Source: Arthrobacter sp. DNA4 (lineage in GTDB: Bacteria; Actinomycetota; Actinomycetes; Actinomycetales; Micrococcaceae). From it: a DNA stretch of 64,000 bases. Of the stretch, positions 45,245-54,844 are shown in pieces. The notes beneath the pieces are model-generated. The model did not search any database, had not been told where the DNA came from, and worked only from the letters and a program-made list of their open reading frames with translations. Position 1 is the stretch's first letter; every line of letters begins with the position of its first letter. The DNA lies in contig NZ_CP101466.1 of NCBI RefSeq assembly GCF_024362385.1, positions 868,001 to 932,000 on the forward strand, in the 5' to 3' direction. Made by a program: the position numbers and the translations under genes.

Positions 45245-47594
45245 CCACCATGGCAGTCGCCGCCCCGACGCTTCCCAGCTGCTGGAGGGACTGAACCCGC
45301 AGCAGGAGGAAGCGGTCAAGCACGGCGGATCGGCGCTGCTGATCGTCGCCGGCGCCGGATCCGGCAAGACCCGCGTGCTCAGTAACCGGATCGCGTACCT
45401 GATCGCCACCGGCCGTGCCCACCACGGCGAAATCCTGGCCATTACGTTCACCAACAAGGCGGCCGCGGAAATGCGGGAGCGCATTGAGGCGCTGGTGGGT
45501 GGACGCGCCAAAATCATGTGGATTTCCACGTTCCACTCGTCCTGCGTCCGGATCCTGCGGCAGGAAGCGGCCAATGTCGGCCTGAAATCCAACTTCTCCA
45601 TCTACGACTCCGCCGACTCCCTCCGCCTGGTCACGCAGGTTTCAAAAACCCTTGACCTTGACCCCAAGAAGTTTGCGCCGAAAGCCATCCAGCACAAGAT
45701 TTCGGCGTTGAAGAACGAACTGATCGACGCCGAATCCTTTGCCTCGGAAGCCAACTACAACGACCCCTTCGAACATGCGGTGGCGGACGTCTACAAGGGC
45801 TACACGCAGCGGCTCCGCCAAGCCAACGCCATGGACTTCGATGACCTCATCGCCGAGACCGTCTACATGTTCCGCGCCTTCCCGGCGCTGGCGGAGTCCT
45901 ACCGCCGCCGGTTCCGCCACGTCCTGGTGGACGAATACCAGGACACCAACCACGCCCAGTACGCCCTGGTCCGGGAGATCGTGGGGGAGGGCCCGGGTGC
46001 CTCGGAGCTGACCGTTGTTGGCGACTCTGACCAGTCCATCTACGCCTTCCGCGGCGCGGACATCCGGAACATTGTGGAGTTCGAAAAGGACTACCCGGAG
46101 GCCCGCACCATCAAGCTGGAGCAGAACTACCGTTCCACCCAGAACATCCTGAGTGCCGCCAACTCGGTCATCTCCCGCAACCCCAACCGGCCGGAAAAGC
46201 GGCTGTGGACCGCCGAGGGCGAAGGCCACAAGATCATTGGCTATGTCGGCGAAAACGAACACGACGAAGCGCAGTTCATCGCCAAGGAGATCGACCGACT
46301 CCAGGACGAGGAGAACCTCCGCCCGGGCGACGTCGCCATCTTCTACCGCACCAATGCCCAGTCCCGCTCCATCGAGGACGTGCTGGTGCGCGTGGGCCTG
46401 CCGTACAAGGTAGTGGGCGGCACCCGCTTCTACGAGCGCAAGGAAATTAAGGACGCCCTGGCCTACCTGCGCGTCCTGGTGAACCCGGACGACGACGTCA
46501 ACCTCCGCCGGGTGCTCAACGAACCCAAGCGCGGCATCGGCGACCGTGCCGAAGGCGCCGTGGCGGCCCTCGCCAGCCGCGAACGCACCTCGTTCATGGC
46601 GGCCGCCCGCCGCGCGGACCAGGCACCTGGTATGGCCACCCGTTCGGTCAACGCCGTCCTCGGCTTCGTGAAAATGCTGGACGACCTCGCCGAGGTGGCT
46701 GCCGGGTCCGGGGCTGCCGCAGCACTCGAAGCAGTGCTGGAGCAAACCGGCTACCTTGCCGCGCTGCGGTCCAGCACCGATCCGCAGGACGAGTCCCGCG
46801 TGGAAAACCTGGCCGAGCTCGTGGCCGTGGTGCGCGAGTACGAGCAGGAGAATCCCGAGGGCAGCCTCGGCGCATTCCTCGAACAGGTATCCCTCGTGGC
46901 AGATGCCGACCAGATTCCGGATGCTCCCGGCGCGGACATTGACGCCGCCGTCGCCGAGGCCAAACGACTGGGCGTGGTGACGCTGATGACCCTGCACACG
47001 GCCAAGGGCCTGGAGTTCCCGGTGGTGTTCCTCACCGGCATGGAGCACGGACTCTTCCCGCACCAACGCTCCGCCACCGACCCCAAGGAACTTGCCGAGG
47101 AACGCCGGCTGGCCTACGTGGGACTCACCCGTGCCCGGAAGCGGCTGTACGTGACCCGGTCCGAGGTCCGCAGCATGTGGGGCCAAAGCCAGTACAACCC
47201 GGCCAGCCAATTCCTCGAGGAAATCCCCGCGGAGCTCCTGGAATGGAAACGGGAAGGCACCAGCCGCCAGTCATGGGCGGGCGGCGGTTCAATCGGCTCG
47301 GGCCGGTACAGCGGATCGTTCTGGGGCGCCGGTACCGCCCGCGGAGCCGCGGCAGATTCTTCCGCCGGCTTCAATGCCGACGTCCCGGCGTTCATCGCCA
47401 AGAACCGGGTGCAGCCGCAGAAGGAAATTATCGCCGTCAGCGTGGGGGACAAGGTCAACCACACCAGTTTTGGCAACGGAACGGTCCTGGCCCTCGAAGG
47501 TGCAGGAGACAAGACCGTGGCAAAGGTGAAGTTCGACGTCGGCGAAAAGCGCCTGCTGCTGCGCTACGCCCCGCTCACCAAACTCGACGCCTAG
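45237..47594 (+). CDS. pcrA: ATP-dependent DNA helicase PcrA/UvrD
   Basis: 785 residues as it stands. 3'-5' superfamily 1 helicase for repair and removal of recombination intermediates. Motifs: Q-motif LLEGLNPQQEEAV, Walker A IVAGAGSGKTRVLSNR near 38, AITFTNKAAAEMRERI, DExx VLVDEYQDTNHAQ near 230, GDSDQSIYAFRGAD, LEQNYRST, TLHTAKGLEFPVVFL near 585, VGLTRARKRLYVT. A C-terminal Tudor-like domain (about 735-785, KVNHTSFGNGTVLALEG) completes it. ATG 45237 has only a weak Shine-Dalgarno; the expected extension (45047-45244) is in another frame. Confidence 0.93.
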   Translation: MTYHHGSRRPDASQLLEGLNPQQEEAVKHGGSALLIVAGAGSGKTRVLSNRIAYLIATGRAHHGEILAITFTNKAAAEMRERIEALVGGRAKIMWISTFHSSCVRILRQEAANVGLKSNFSIYDSADSLRLVTQVSKTLDLDPKKFAPKAIQHKISALKNELIDAESFASEANYNDPFEHAVADVYKGYTQRLRQANAMDFDDLIAETVYMFRAFPALAESYRRRFRHVLVDEYQDTNHAQYALVREIVGEGPGASELTVVGDSDQSIYAFRGADIRNIVEFEKDYPEARTIKLEQNYRSTQNILSAANSVISRNPNRPEKRLWTAEGEGHKIIGYVGENEHDEAQFIAKEIDRLQDEENLRPGDVAIFYRTNAQSRSIEDVLVRVGLPYKVVGGTRFYERKEIKDALAYLRVLVNPDDDVNLRRVLNEPKRGIGDRAEGAVAALASRERTSFMAAARRADQAPGMATRSVNAVLGFVKMLDDLAEVAAGSGAAAALEAVLEQTGYLAALRSSTDPQDESRVENLAELVAVVREYEQENPEGSLGAFLEQVSLVADADQIPDAPGADIDAAVAEAKRLGVVTLMTLHTAKGLEFPVVFLTGMEHGLFPHQRSATDPKELAEERRLAYVGLTRARKRLYVTRSEVRSMWGQSQYNPASQFLEEIPAELLEWKREGTSRQSWAGGGSIGSGRYSGSFWGAGTARGAAADSSAGFNADVPAFIAKNRVQPQKEIIAVSVGDKVNHTSFGNGTVLALEGAGDKTVAKVKFDVGEKRLLLRYAPLTKLDA

Positions 47595-47624
47595 GCACGC
47601 CCGCGGACGTGCATAATGGAGCCC

Positions 47625-48323
47625 ATGCGACGGACTGTATTGGGGATGCTCGCCGCCCTTTTCCTTATCACCTCCACCGGCTGCACGGTGACTACCAAGG
47701 ACCCGGCCTACGTTCCGCCGGCTCCGTTGCACCCCATGGAGCAGCTGGAAAAGGCGCCACTGGCCGATGCGAAAACGTTCTCCAGCGGCGCAGATGTCCT
47801 CTCTTTCATCACCGCCGACCGGACCATCGCGTGCTCGCTCACGTCCGCCCGCGGGGAACACCTGAACCTGCCCTACGAGCAGAACCGCTACAGCGACGCC
47901 GCCAACAACAAGCTGCCCATCGTCCCGGTAGCCCACTGCGAGCTCGCCTCCTATCCGGCGCCCGAGCCAGGCGATATCAAGGACGACTGCGCCGGAACCC
48001 ACCTTGGCTACCTGGGCGGTGTGGCCCTCCTGTCGCCGGACACCGCCCGATACGGTGAATGCCGCTCCGGCGTCACATCCATGGAAGGAACCTACGGGCC
48101 CAAGGGGAGCAAGGAGGGAACGCTGACCCAGTTGCCCGTGCTTGCGGACGGGCAGAACCTGGAACGCAACGGACTGCGCTGCTCCGCGTACAACGGCGGC
48201 GTGGCATGCGGAAACGTCTCCGCCGGCGTCGGATTCTTCGTTTCGCCCAAACGTTACGAGCTGATTCAGGGTGCGGCAAAAAGCGGCCAGCCGCCGCAGC
48301 AGGAGGGCCCAAAAACCCCGTAA
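47625..48323 (+). CDS. hypothetical lipoprotein
   Basis: 232 residues from ATG 47625; an in-frame ATG three codons earlier overlaps the -10-like CATAAT and is less likely. Signal peptide with lipobox ITSTGC, Cys 20. The mature part has six further cysteines (IACSL, VAHCEL, DDCAGT, GECRSG, RCSAY, ACGNV), suggesting disulfides outside the membrane. No family recognised. CATAAT 7 bases before the ATG points to a leaderless mRNA. Confidence 0.75.
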   Translation: MRRTVLGMLAALFLITSTGCTVTTKDPAYVPPAPLHPMEQLEKAPLADAKTFSSGADVLSFITADRTIACSLTSARGEHLNLPYEQNRYSDAANNKLPIVPVAHCELASYPAPEPGDIKDDCAGTHLGYLGGVALLSPDTARYGECRSGVTSMEGTYGPKGSKEGTLTQLPVLADGQNLERNGLRCSAYNGGVACGNVSAGVGFFVSPKRYELIQGAAKSGQPPQQEGPKTP

Positions 48324-48547
48324 TTCCGCGGTTTTTCTACGCTCCATAGAATAGTGTGCTTACTCACATAAGGGGTAGTCTGGGACGGCCCGGTCCCTCC
48401 AAAGGACTAGAGTTCCCCATGGAGCATTACGCCGCGTGGCTCGTTTCCAGACAGGCCGCCGGTGCGTGCAATCCGCAGCCCGGTCATCGTCGTACAGATG
48501 GTGTCCGACTGTACAGAAACTACTTCGACGTAGAAGGACACTAAACC

Positions 48548-49717
48548 GTGGACCTGTTTGAATACCAGGCGCGCGATATGTTCGAGGCGCACGGTGTACC
48601 CGTGCTTGCCGACATCGTGGCGTACACCCCAGAAGAAGCAAAGGCAGCTGCTGAGAAGATCGGCGGCGTGACCGTTGTCAAGGCACAGGTCAAGGCAGGC
48701 GGCCGTGGCAAGGCCGGCGGCGTCAAGGTCGCAAAGTCCGCTGATGAGGCGTTTGAGCACGCCACCAACATCCTGGGCATGGACATCAAGGGCCACACCG
48801 TCAAAAAGGTGATGATTGCCCAGGGTGCGGACATCGCCGAGGAGTTCTACTTCTCCGTCCTGCTGGACCGCGCCAACCGCAACTACCTGGCCATGTGCTC
48901 GGTTGAAGGCGGCATGGAGATCGAGCAGCTCGCCGTCGAACGTCCCGAAGCGCTGGCCAAGATCGCCATCGATCCCGCCGTGGGCATCGACCAGGCCAAG
49001 GCCGACGAAATCGTCGCAGCCGCAGGCTTCGCCGAGGAACTGCGCGGCAAGGTCGCCGCCGTGATCCTCAAGCTCTGGGATGTCTTCAAGAAGGAAGACG
49101 CAACCCTGGTGGAGGTCAACCCGCTGGTCAAGACCGGCGCCGGCGAGATCGTGGCACTGGACGGCAAGGTCTCCCTGGACGAGAACGCCGACTTCCGCCA
49201 CGCCAAGCACGCGCAGCTCGAGGACAAGGACGCTGCAGACCCGCTTGAGGCCAAGGCAAAGGCGCAGGACCTCAACTACGTCAAGCTTGACGGCGAAGTG
49301 GGCATCATCGGCAACGGTGCAGGCCTGGTCATGTCCACCCTGGACGTCGTTGCCTACGCCGGTGAAAACCACGGCAACGTCAAGCCCGCCAACTTCCTGG
49401 ACATCGGCGGCGGAGCCTCGGCCGAGGTCATGGCCGCCGGCTTGGACGTCATCCTGGGCGACGAGCAGGTCAAGTCCGTATTCGTCAACGTCTTCGGCGG
49501 CATCACCGCTTGCGACGCTGTCGCCAAGGGCATCGTCGGCGCACTGGCCGAACTGGGCCACGCCGCCAACAAGCCGCTGGTAGTCCGCCTCGACGGCAAC
49601 AACGTCGAGGAAGGCCGCCGCATCCTCAACGAGGCCAACCACCCGCTGGTTACCCTGGCCGCCACCATGGACGAGGGCGCCGACAAGGCCGCCGAGCTCG
49701 CCAACGCAGCGAAGTAA
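48548..49717 (+). CDS. sucC: succinyl-CoA synthetase beta subunit
   Basis: 389 residues from GTG 48548 (AGAAGGA upstream). ATP-grasp subunit of the TCA-cycle enzyme making succinate and nucleoside triphosphate from succinyl-CoA. Opening [19 protein letters not shown], the nucleotide-binding [16 protein letters not shown] near 45, and C-terminal [17 protein letters not shown] near 315 are all typical. 11 bp ahead of sucD. The 224-bp leader upstream shows no element I can name beyond a possible -10 TAGTCT at 48376-48381. Confidence 0.97.
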   Translation: MDLFEYQARDMFEAHGVPVLADIVAYTPEEAKAAAEKIGGVTVVKAQVKAGGRGKAGGVKVAKSADEAFEHATNILGMDIKGHTVKKVMIAQGADIAEEFYFSVLLDRANRNYLAMCSVEGGMEIEQLAVERPEALAKIAIDPAVGIDQAKADEIVAAAGFAEELRGKVAAVILKLWDVFKKEDATLVEVNPLVKTGAGEIVALDGKVSLDENADFRHAKHAQLEDKDAADPLEAKAKAQDLNYVKLDGEVGIIGNGAGLVMSTLDVVAYAGENHGNVKPANFLDIGGGASAEVMAAGLDVILGDEQVKSVFVNVFGGITACDAVAKGIVGALAELGHAANKPLVVRLDGNNVEEGRRILNEANHPLVTLAATMDEGADKAAELANAAK

Positions 49718-49728
49718 AGGGACGCACC

Positions 49729-50631
<903 letters not shown>

Positions 50632-50644
50632 GCAGCACTTCACT

Positions 50645-50712
50645 ACGCGGGGCCACCCCCGGTCCGTTTCCAGTGATGGGACGGACCCCGGGTGGCCCCG
50701 CGTTCGTTGTTT
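50645..50712 (+). terminator. terminator of sucCD
   Basis: Long stem 50645-50667 with 50681-50703, interrupted by two mismatches, followed by TTCGTTGTTT. Confidence 0.85.
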
Positions 50713-50812
50713 AACGAATGACGACGACGGCGGGCGGCGCCTGCCCAACCCGGTCGAGTAATGTTGGGACAGGAAAAACGGGCGCCCCGGGCGCGCAGGC
50801 AGGGGATTAACG

Positions 50813-51544
50813 ATGGCAGAAAAGCGACCCACCCTGGTCGACGCCGTCGTGGACAAGGTCCTCGAGCACATCATCAGCGGGGAAATAAAGGCCGACGACG
50901 CCCTGCCGCCGGAGGCTGACATCGCCAAGGAATCGGGCGTCAGCAGGCTGACGGCCCGGGAAGCCATGAAGGTGCTCAAAGCGCAGGACGTTGTCTACGT
51001 AAAGCGCGGCCGGGGCACTTTCGTCAACCCGCCCGAGCGCTGGACCGGGCTGGACGCCATCATGCGTGCAGCCTCCAGGGGAGTGGCCTCGGACCAGGTG
51101 GCACTCCGCCTGCTGGAGGTACGCCGCATGGTGGAGACCGGGGCAGCCGAACTTGCTGCCTCCCGGCACCGCCCGGTTGACCTCACTGCGTTGCAGGACA
51201 GCGTGGAGCAGATGGAAGCGGCGCACCTGGCCGGAGATGTCGATGCACTGACCGTGGCCGATATCGCCTTCCATGACACCGTGCTGCGTGCATCCGGCAA
51301 TCCGTTCGTACCCGCCCTGCTGGGACAGCTCTCCACGCTGCTGTACGCCATGCGCCGGGAAACTTCAGCCTTCCCGGACGTGCAGCGCCACGCCATCCAC
51401 CACCACAAGATGGTCCTGGCGGCCATCGCTGCGGGCGATCCAGCCACGGCGCGGTCCACCATGGATGCCCACATCACCCAGACCTTTGAGGACTACGAGC
51501 AGTTCCTTGCCATGTCCAGCCGCAGCGGAACCACCGGCCGCTAG
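50813..51544 (+). CDS. GntR-family regulator, FCD (FadR) subfamily
   Basis: 243 residues. Winged-helix domain (about 5-75): LVDAVVDKVLEHIISGEIKADDALP, SGVSRLTAREAMKVLKAQDVV and RGRGTFV. FCD ligand domain (about 95-230) with IAFHDTVLRASGN, HHHKMVLAAI and MDAHI, the Asp/His set that binds a metal and often a sugar acid or organic acid. ATG start. Lies 224 bp upstream of the first MFS gene, whose promoter carries a FadR-like palindrome (51665-51676), so it is the likely regulator of the MFS-SDR pair. Confidence 0.9.
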   Translation: MAEKRPTLVDAVVDKVLEHIISGEIKADDALPPEADIAKESGVSRLTAREAMKVLKAQDVVYVKRGRGTFVNPPERWTGLDAIMRAASRGVASDQVALRLLEVRRMVETGAAELAASRHRPVDLTALQDSVEQMEAAHLAGDVDALTVADIAFHDTVLRASGNPFVPALLGQLSTLLYAMRRETSAFPDVQRHAIHHHKMVLAAIAAGDPATARSTMDAHITQTFEDYEQFLAMSSRSGTTGR

Positions 51545-51622
51545 GGGCTGGCCCGCCTGGAACCCGCCCGGCGGGCCAGGGAGCGGTGGCCTGCCTCCCT
51601 GTCCGCGTCCGCAGCCATTATG

Positions 51623-51676
51623 TTGACGCCCACAAGTACCTGTGACTAGAATCTCAGTCAGACATCAGACATCTGA
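51623..51676 (+). promoter_or_regulatory. promoter and palindromic operator of the first MFS-SDR operon
   Basis: TTGACG (51623-51628), 18-base spacer, TAGAAT (51647-51652). TCAGACATCTGA (51665-51676), a perfect 5-bp dyad around CA, lies just downstream of the predicted transcription start. Placement is that of a repressor site for a FadR-like GntR protein. Confidence 0.65.
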
Positions 51677-51767
51677 TATCACCCCCCAAAATGCCGCCAG
51701 CCAAAGGAGTCGTCATGCGCGCGCATTCCCCTTTTGAGGGTCCCCACACCACCCCCGGAGGCCTGCG

Positions 51768-53117
51768 ATGACCTCCCGCACCACTGCCCCCGCACTCAGC
51801 CAGCTCGGCGAGACCACCCTCCGCAAGGTACGCCGGCGGCTGATGCCCCTGATCGTCCTTCTCTACTTCATTGCCTACCTGGACCGGAACAATGTGGGCT
51901 TCGCCAAGCTCGGCATGCAGGGCGACATCGGCCTGACCGAGGCTGCCTACGGCCTGGGCGCCGGCATCTTCTTCCTTGGTTACGCCTTGCTTGAGATCCC
52001 CAGCAACGGCGGCATGTACCGGTATGGTGCCCGCAAATGGATCGCCAGAATCCTCATCACCTGGGGAATCTTCGCAACTGCCATGTTCCTGGTGAACGGT
52101 GAAACCACGTTCTATGTCATCCGTTTCCTCCTCGGCGCGGCAGAGGCCGGCTTCTTCCCGGCGATCCTCTTCTACCTGACGCTGTGGTTCCCGGCGGCCC
52201 AGCGAGTGACGGTGTTGGGCATTTTCATCCTCGCCCAGCCCATCTCCAACGCCCTGGGCGCACCAGTGTCCGGCATGCTCCTGAACCTGGAAGGCGTGGC
52301 CGTCCTGCACGGCTGGCAGTGGCTCTACATCCTCGAGGGCATTCCGGCCATCATCCTGGGCATCATCACGCCGTTCGTCATGACCGACCGCCCCGAGCAC
52401 GCCAAGTGGCTCAAGCCGGAAGAGCGTGAATGGCTGTCGACCACCATGGCCGCTGAGCTGGCCCACAAGCAGAAGTCCGGAAACCACAACTTCCTGGCCG
52501 GCCTCAAGGACCCCCGCACCATCGCCTACTCCGCGCTGTACTTCGGCCTGGTCTGCGGCATCTACGGCCTGGGGCTCTGGCTGCCCACCATCGTCAAGGC
52601 ACTGGGCAAGTTTGACTCAACGCAGGTGGGGTTCATCGTCTTCATCCCGTACGCCATCGCCGCGGTGTTCGTGTACTTCTGGAGCAAGCGGTCAGACCGT
52701 ACGGGCAACCGCGTATGGCATGCCAGCGTCAGCATGGTGCTTGCCGCCGTCGGCCTCCTGGGAGCCGGCTTCCTGCTCCCGGTCAACGCGGTGCTTGCCA
52801 TGGTCTTCCTGACCCTGGCAGCCATGGGCATCTACTCCGCGATCGCACCCTTCCTGGCCATGCCGTCCGCCGCCCTCACCGGCGCCGCGGCAGCCGCCGG
52901 ACTGGCCATGGTCAACTCGCTCGGCAACCTGGGCGGCTTCGTGGCCCCCTACATCGTGGGCATCCTCAAGGACGCCACCGGAAACAGCCAGACGGGCCTG
53001 GTGTTCCTGGCCGCCTGCCTTGCCGTGACCGCCGTCGCCACTTACCTCTATGCACGCAACCGGCCTGAAGGTGTCTCCGCCCCCGCAGCCACCATTCCTG
53101 CCGCCGAAAAACATTAG
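51768..53117 (+). CDS. MFS transporter, anion:cation symporter (ACS) family
   Basis: 449 residues with twelve predicted helices in two halves. The opening RRRLMPLIVLLYFIAYLDRNNVGFAKLGM near residue 22 and IFFLGYALLEIPSN are hallmarks of the ACS family, which imports organic anions and sugar acids with protons. A paralogue lies at 59949-61293. The SDR gene follows 9 bp later. Cargo is probably the growth substrate of this locus, a tetritol, tetrulose or related acid (inference). Confidence 0.9.
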   Translation: MTSRTTAPALSQLGETTLRKVRRRLMPLIVLLYFIAYLDRNNVGFAKLGMQGDIGLTEAAYGLGAGIFFLGYALLEIPSNGGMYRYGARKWIARILITWGIFATAMFLVNGETTFYVIRFLLGAAEAGFFPAILFYLTLWFPAAQRVTVLGIFILAQPISNALGAPVSGMLLNLEGVAVLHGWQWLYILEGIPAIILGIITPFVMTDRPEHAKWLKPEEREWLSTTMAAELAHKQKSGNHNFLAGLKDPRTIAYSALYFGLVCGIYGLGLWLPTIVKALGKFDSTQVGFIVFIPYAIAAVFVYFWSKRSDRTGNRVWHASVSMVLAAVGLLGAGFLLPVNAVLAMVFLTLAAMGIYSAIAPFLAMPSAALTGAAAAAGLAMVNSLGNLGGFVAPYIVGILKDATGNSQTGLVFLAACLAVTAVATYLYARNRPEGVSAPAATIPAAEKH

Positions 53118-53126
53118 GAAACAGCA

Positions 53127-53903
53127 ATGACTACAGAGCACGCATTCCCCACAGAACGTACCGCAGTCCTGACCGGGGCGGCATCCGCCCGGGGCATTGG
53201 CCGCGCAACCGCAGACCGGCTGGCCAGCCAGGGCTGGTCCATCGCCATTTTGGACATCAACGCCGAAGACGCCAAGGCGGCCGCAGCGGAAATTGGTTCC
53301 AGCCGTGCCGTCAAGGCCATCGGCGTGGGCGCCGACGTCTCGGACGAGGCGTCGGTGGATCGTGCCATCACCGAAATCGAGCAGTCCCTTCCGCCCATCG
53401 TGGGACTGGTCAACCTGGCCGGAATCAGTTCCCCCACTCCCTTCATGGAAACCACCGTGGCGGAATGGGACAAGGTCTTCGCGATCAACATGCGTGGCAC
53501 CTTCGTGGTGTCCCAGCGCGTCCTCAAGGGCATGATTGAGCGGGAGCTGGGACGGATCGTCAGCATCTCCTCCATCTCCGCCCAGCGCGGCGGTGGAACC
53601 TACTCCAAGGTTGCCTACAGTGCCTCCAAAGCCGGAATCCTCGGGTTCACCCGTGCCCTGGCGCGTGAAGTCGGTGAGCACAACATCACAGTGAACGCCA
53701 TCGCACCGGGCCCGATCGACACGGACATCATGGGCGGAACGCTGAGCGATGAGCGCAAGGCGCAGATGTCCGAGGGGATCATGATGGGCCGGGTGGGAAC
53801 CCGGGAGGAAGTGGCGGCCCTGATCGGGTTCCTCCTTAGCGAGGATGCCGGCTACATCACGGCCGCGACCTATGACATCAACGGCGGCCTGCAGGTTTCC
53901 TGA
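53127..53903 (+). CDS. SDR-family dehydrogenase (copy 1 of the locus)
   Basis: 258 residues, AGGAAACAGCA before the ATG. NAD(P)-dependent Rossmann enzyme. Cofactor loop TGAASARGIGRATA near residue 16, NLAGISSPTPF near 94, Ser in SISSISAQRGGGTYS near 147, catalytic Tyr and Lys in AYSASKAG near 163-167, and PGPIDTDIMGG near 193. It closely resembles the SDR at 59098 (same blocks throughout), so the two probably act on related polyols or ketoses. Co-transcribed with the MFS gene. A hairpin (53932-53969) ends the unit. Confidence 0.92.
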   Translation: MTTEHAFPTERTAVLTGAASARGIGRATADRLASQGWSIAILDINAEDAKAAAAEIGSSRAVKAIGVGADVSDEASVDRAITEIEQSLPPIVGLVNLAGISSPTPFMETTVAEWDKVFAINMRGTFVVSQRVLKGMIERELGRIVSISSISAQRGGGTYSKVAYSASKAGILGFTRALAREVGEHNITVNAIAPGPIDTDIMGGTLSDERKAQMSEGIMMGRVGTREEVAALIGFLLSEDAGYITAATYDINGGLQVS

Positions 53904-53931
53904 CGCCCCTGCTTTCCTGGCACCCCTGGCG

Positions 53932-53969
53932 CACGGTGCCGTACGGCCCAGCGGCCGCACGGCACCGTG
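53932..53969. terminator. hairpin after the first MFS-SDR operon
   Basis: Perfect 11-bp stem CACGGTGCCGT / ACGGCACCGTG with further pairing inside the loop. No T-run. Confidence 0.6.
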
Positions 53970-54009
53970 GCCGGGGCGCGTCATCCGCAACGTCCCGCCC
54001 CTGCAGCGG

Positions 54010-54018
54010 CTATAGGAT
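54010..54018. promoter_or_regulatory. CTATAGGAT half site in the second GntR promoter
   Basis: Shares TATAGGA with the dyad at 54809-54818 and overlaps the -10-like TAGGAT of the leaderless GntR gene, fitting autoregulation. Confidence 0.4.
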
Positions 54019-54024
54019 TTCTAC

Positions 54025-54714
54025 ATGGCAACCAAGAACCAGGCCACCGGCGGGGTGAGCAGGCAGGTCCTCGCGGACCACGTCTATGAGGCGCTTTTGG
54101 TTGCCCTCATGGACGGCCGGCTGGAAGCGGGCACCCCCGTCAGTATCGACGGGATGGCCAGGGAACTGGACGTCTCACCAACGCCCGTGCGGGAGGCGCT
54201 TGCCCGGCTGGAAGCCACCGGCATGGTTCGAAGGATGGCCCTGCGCGGCTACCGGGTAGCCCCGCTGTTCTCTCCGGAAGAGCTGGCAGACCTGATGGAC
54301 GCCCGGCTGGTGATCGAACCGGCCAACGCCTTCATGGCCTGCAAGCACGCAGACCAGGAACTGACCGGGCAGCTCCAGCAGGCCATCGAGGACCTGAAAG
54401 CCGCACCTCGCGGCCCGTCGTTCGCCGAGTTCCGCGCGTACTGGGAAGCGGATGAGCGGTTCCACCGGCTCATTGCCGAATCGGCGGACAATCAGTTCCT
54501 GTTGTCCGCCTACAACGCGCTGGGTGGCCAAGTGCAGCGTTTCCGCTTCTTTGGCGGCCTGGGCGTAACGGACGCCGACTACGCCATCGCGGAACATACC
54601 GAGATCCTCAAGGCCTTTGAAGCCGGCGACGCCGAACTCGCCCGGCAGAAAATGATCGACCACATCGAGGGCGTCAAGCAGCGCTCGCAGCACGACAGCG
54701 AAGTGCGCAGCTAG
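54025..54714 (+). CDS. GntR-family regulator, FCD subfamily (second of the locus)
   Basis: 229 residues. Winged helix (about 12-80): LADHVYEALLVALMDGRLEAGT, LDVSPTPVREALARLEATGMV. FCD domain (about 90-215): ARLVIEPANAFMACKHA, DERFHRLIAESADNQF, EHTEILKAFEAGD, MIDHIEG. TAGGAT lies 6 bases before the ATG, so the mRNA is likely leaderless. The eight-gene operon downstream starts behind a TCCTATAGGA dyad resembling a site in this gene's own promoter. Confidence 0.9.
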   Translation: MATKNQATGGVSRQVLADHVYEALLVALMDGRLEAGTPVSIDGMARELDVSPTPVREALARLEATGMVRRMALRGYRVAPLFSPEELADLMDARLVIEPANAFMACKHADQELTGQLQQAIEDLKAAPRGPSFAEFRAYWEADERFHRLIAESADNQFLLSAYNALGGQVQRFRFFGGLGVTDADYAIAEHTEILKAFEAGDAELARQKMIDHIEGVKQRSQHDSEVRS

Positions 54715-54782
54715 CAGCACGCCCAGGAGCCGGCGAGCCCCTCATCCCTCGACTCCATCCCTGGGAGTCCACAAACGAACCC

Positions 54783-54818
54783 TTGACAGGATCCATAACC
54801 AACGTAGATCCTATAGGA
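54783..54818 (+). promoter_or_regulatory. promoter and TCCTATAGGA operator of the catabolic operon
   Basis: TTGACA (54783-54788), 16-base spacer, TAGATC (54805-54810). The perfect 10-bp palindrome TCCTATAGGA (54809-54818) overlaps the end of the -10 and the start of transcription. Confidence 0.6.
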
Positions 54819-54844
54819 AATGCGATTCATGATTTGGAGTGACA

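Noticed and set aside
48407..49642. 411-codon open frame antisense to sucC
   Set aside because: Same GC-bias shadow; no start signal and a product rich in Val/Leu/Asp repeats.
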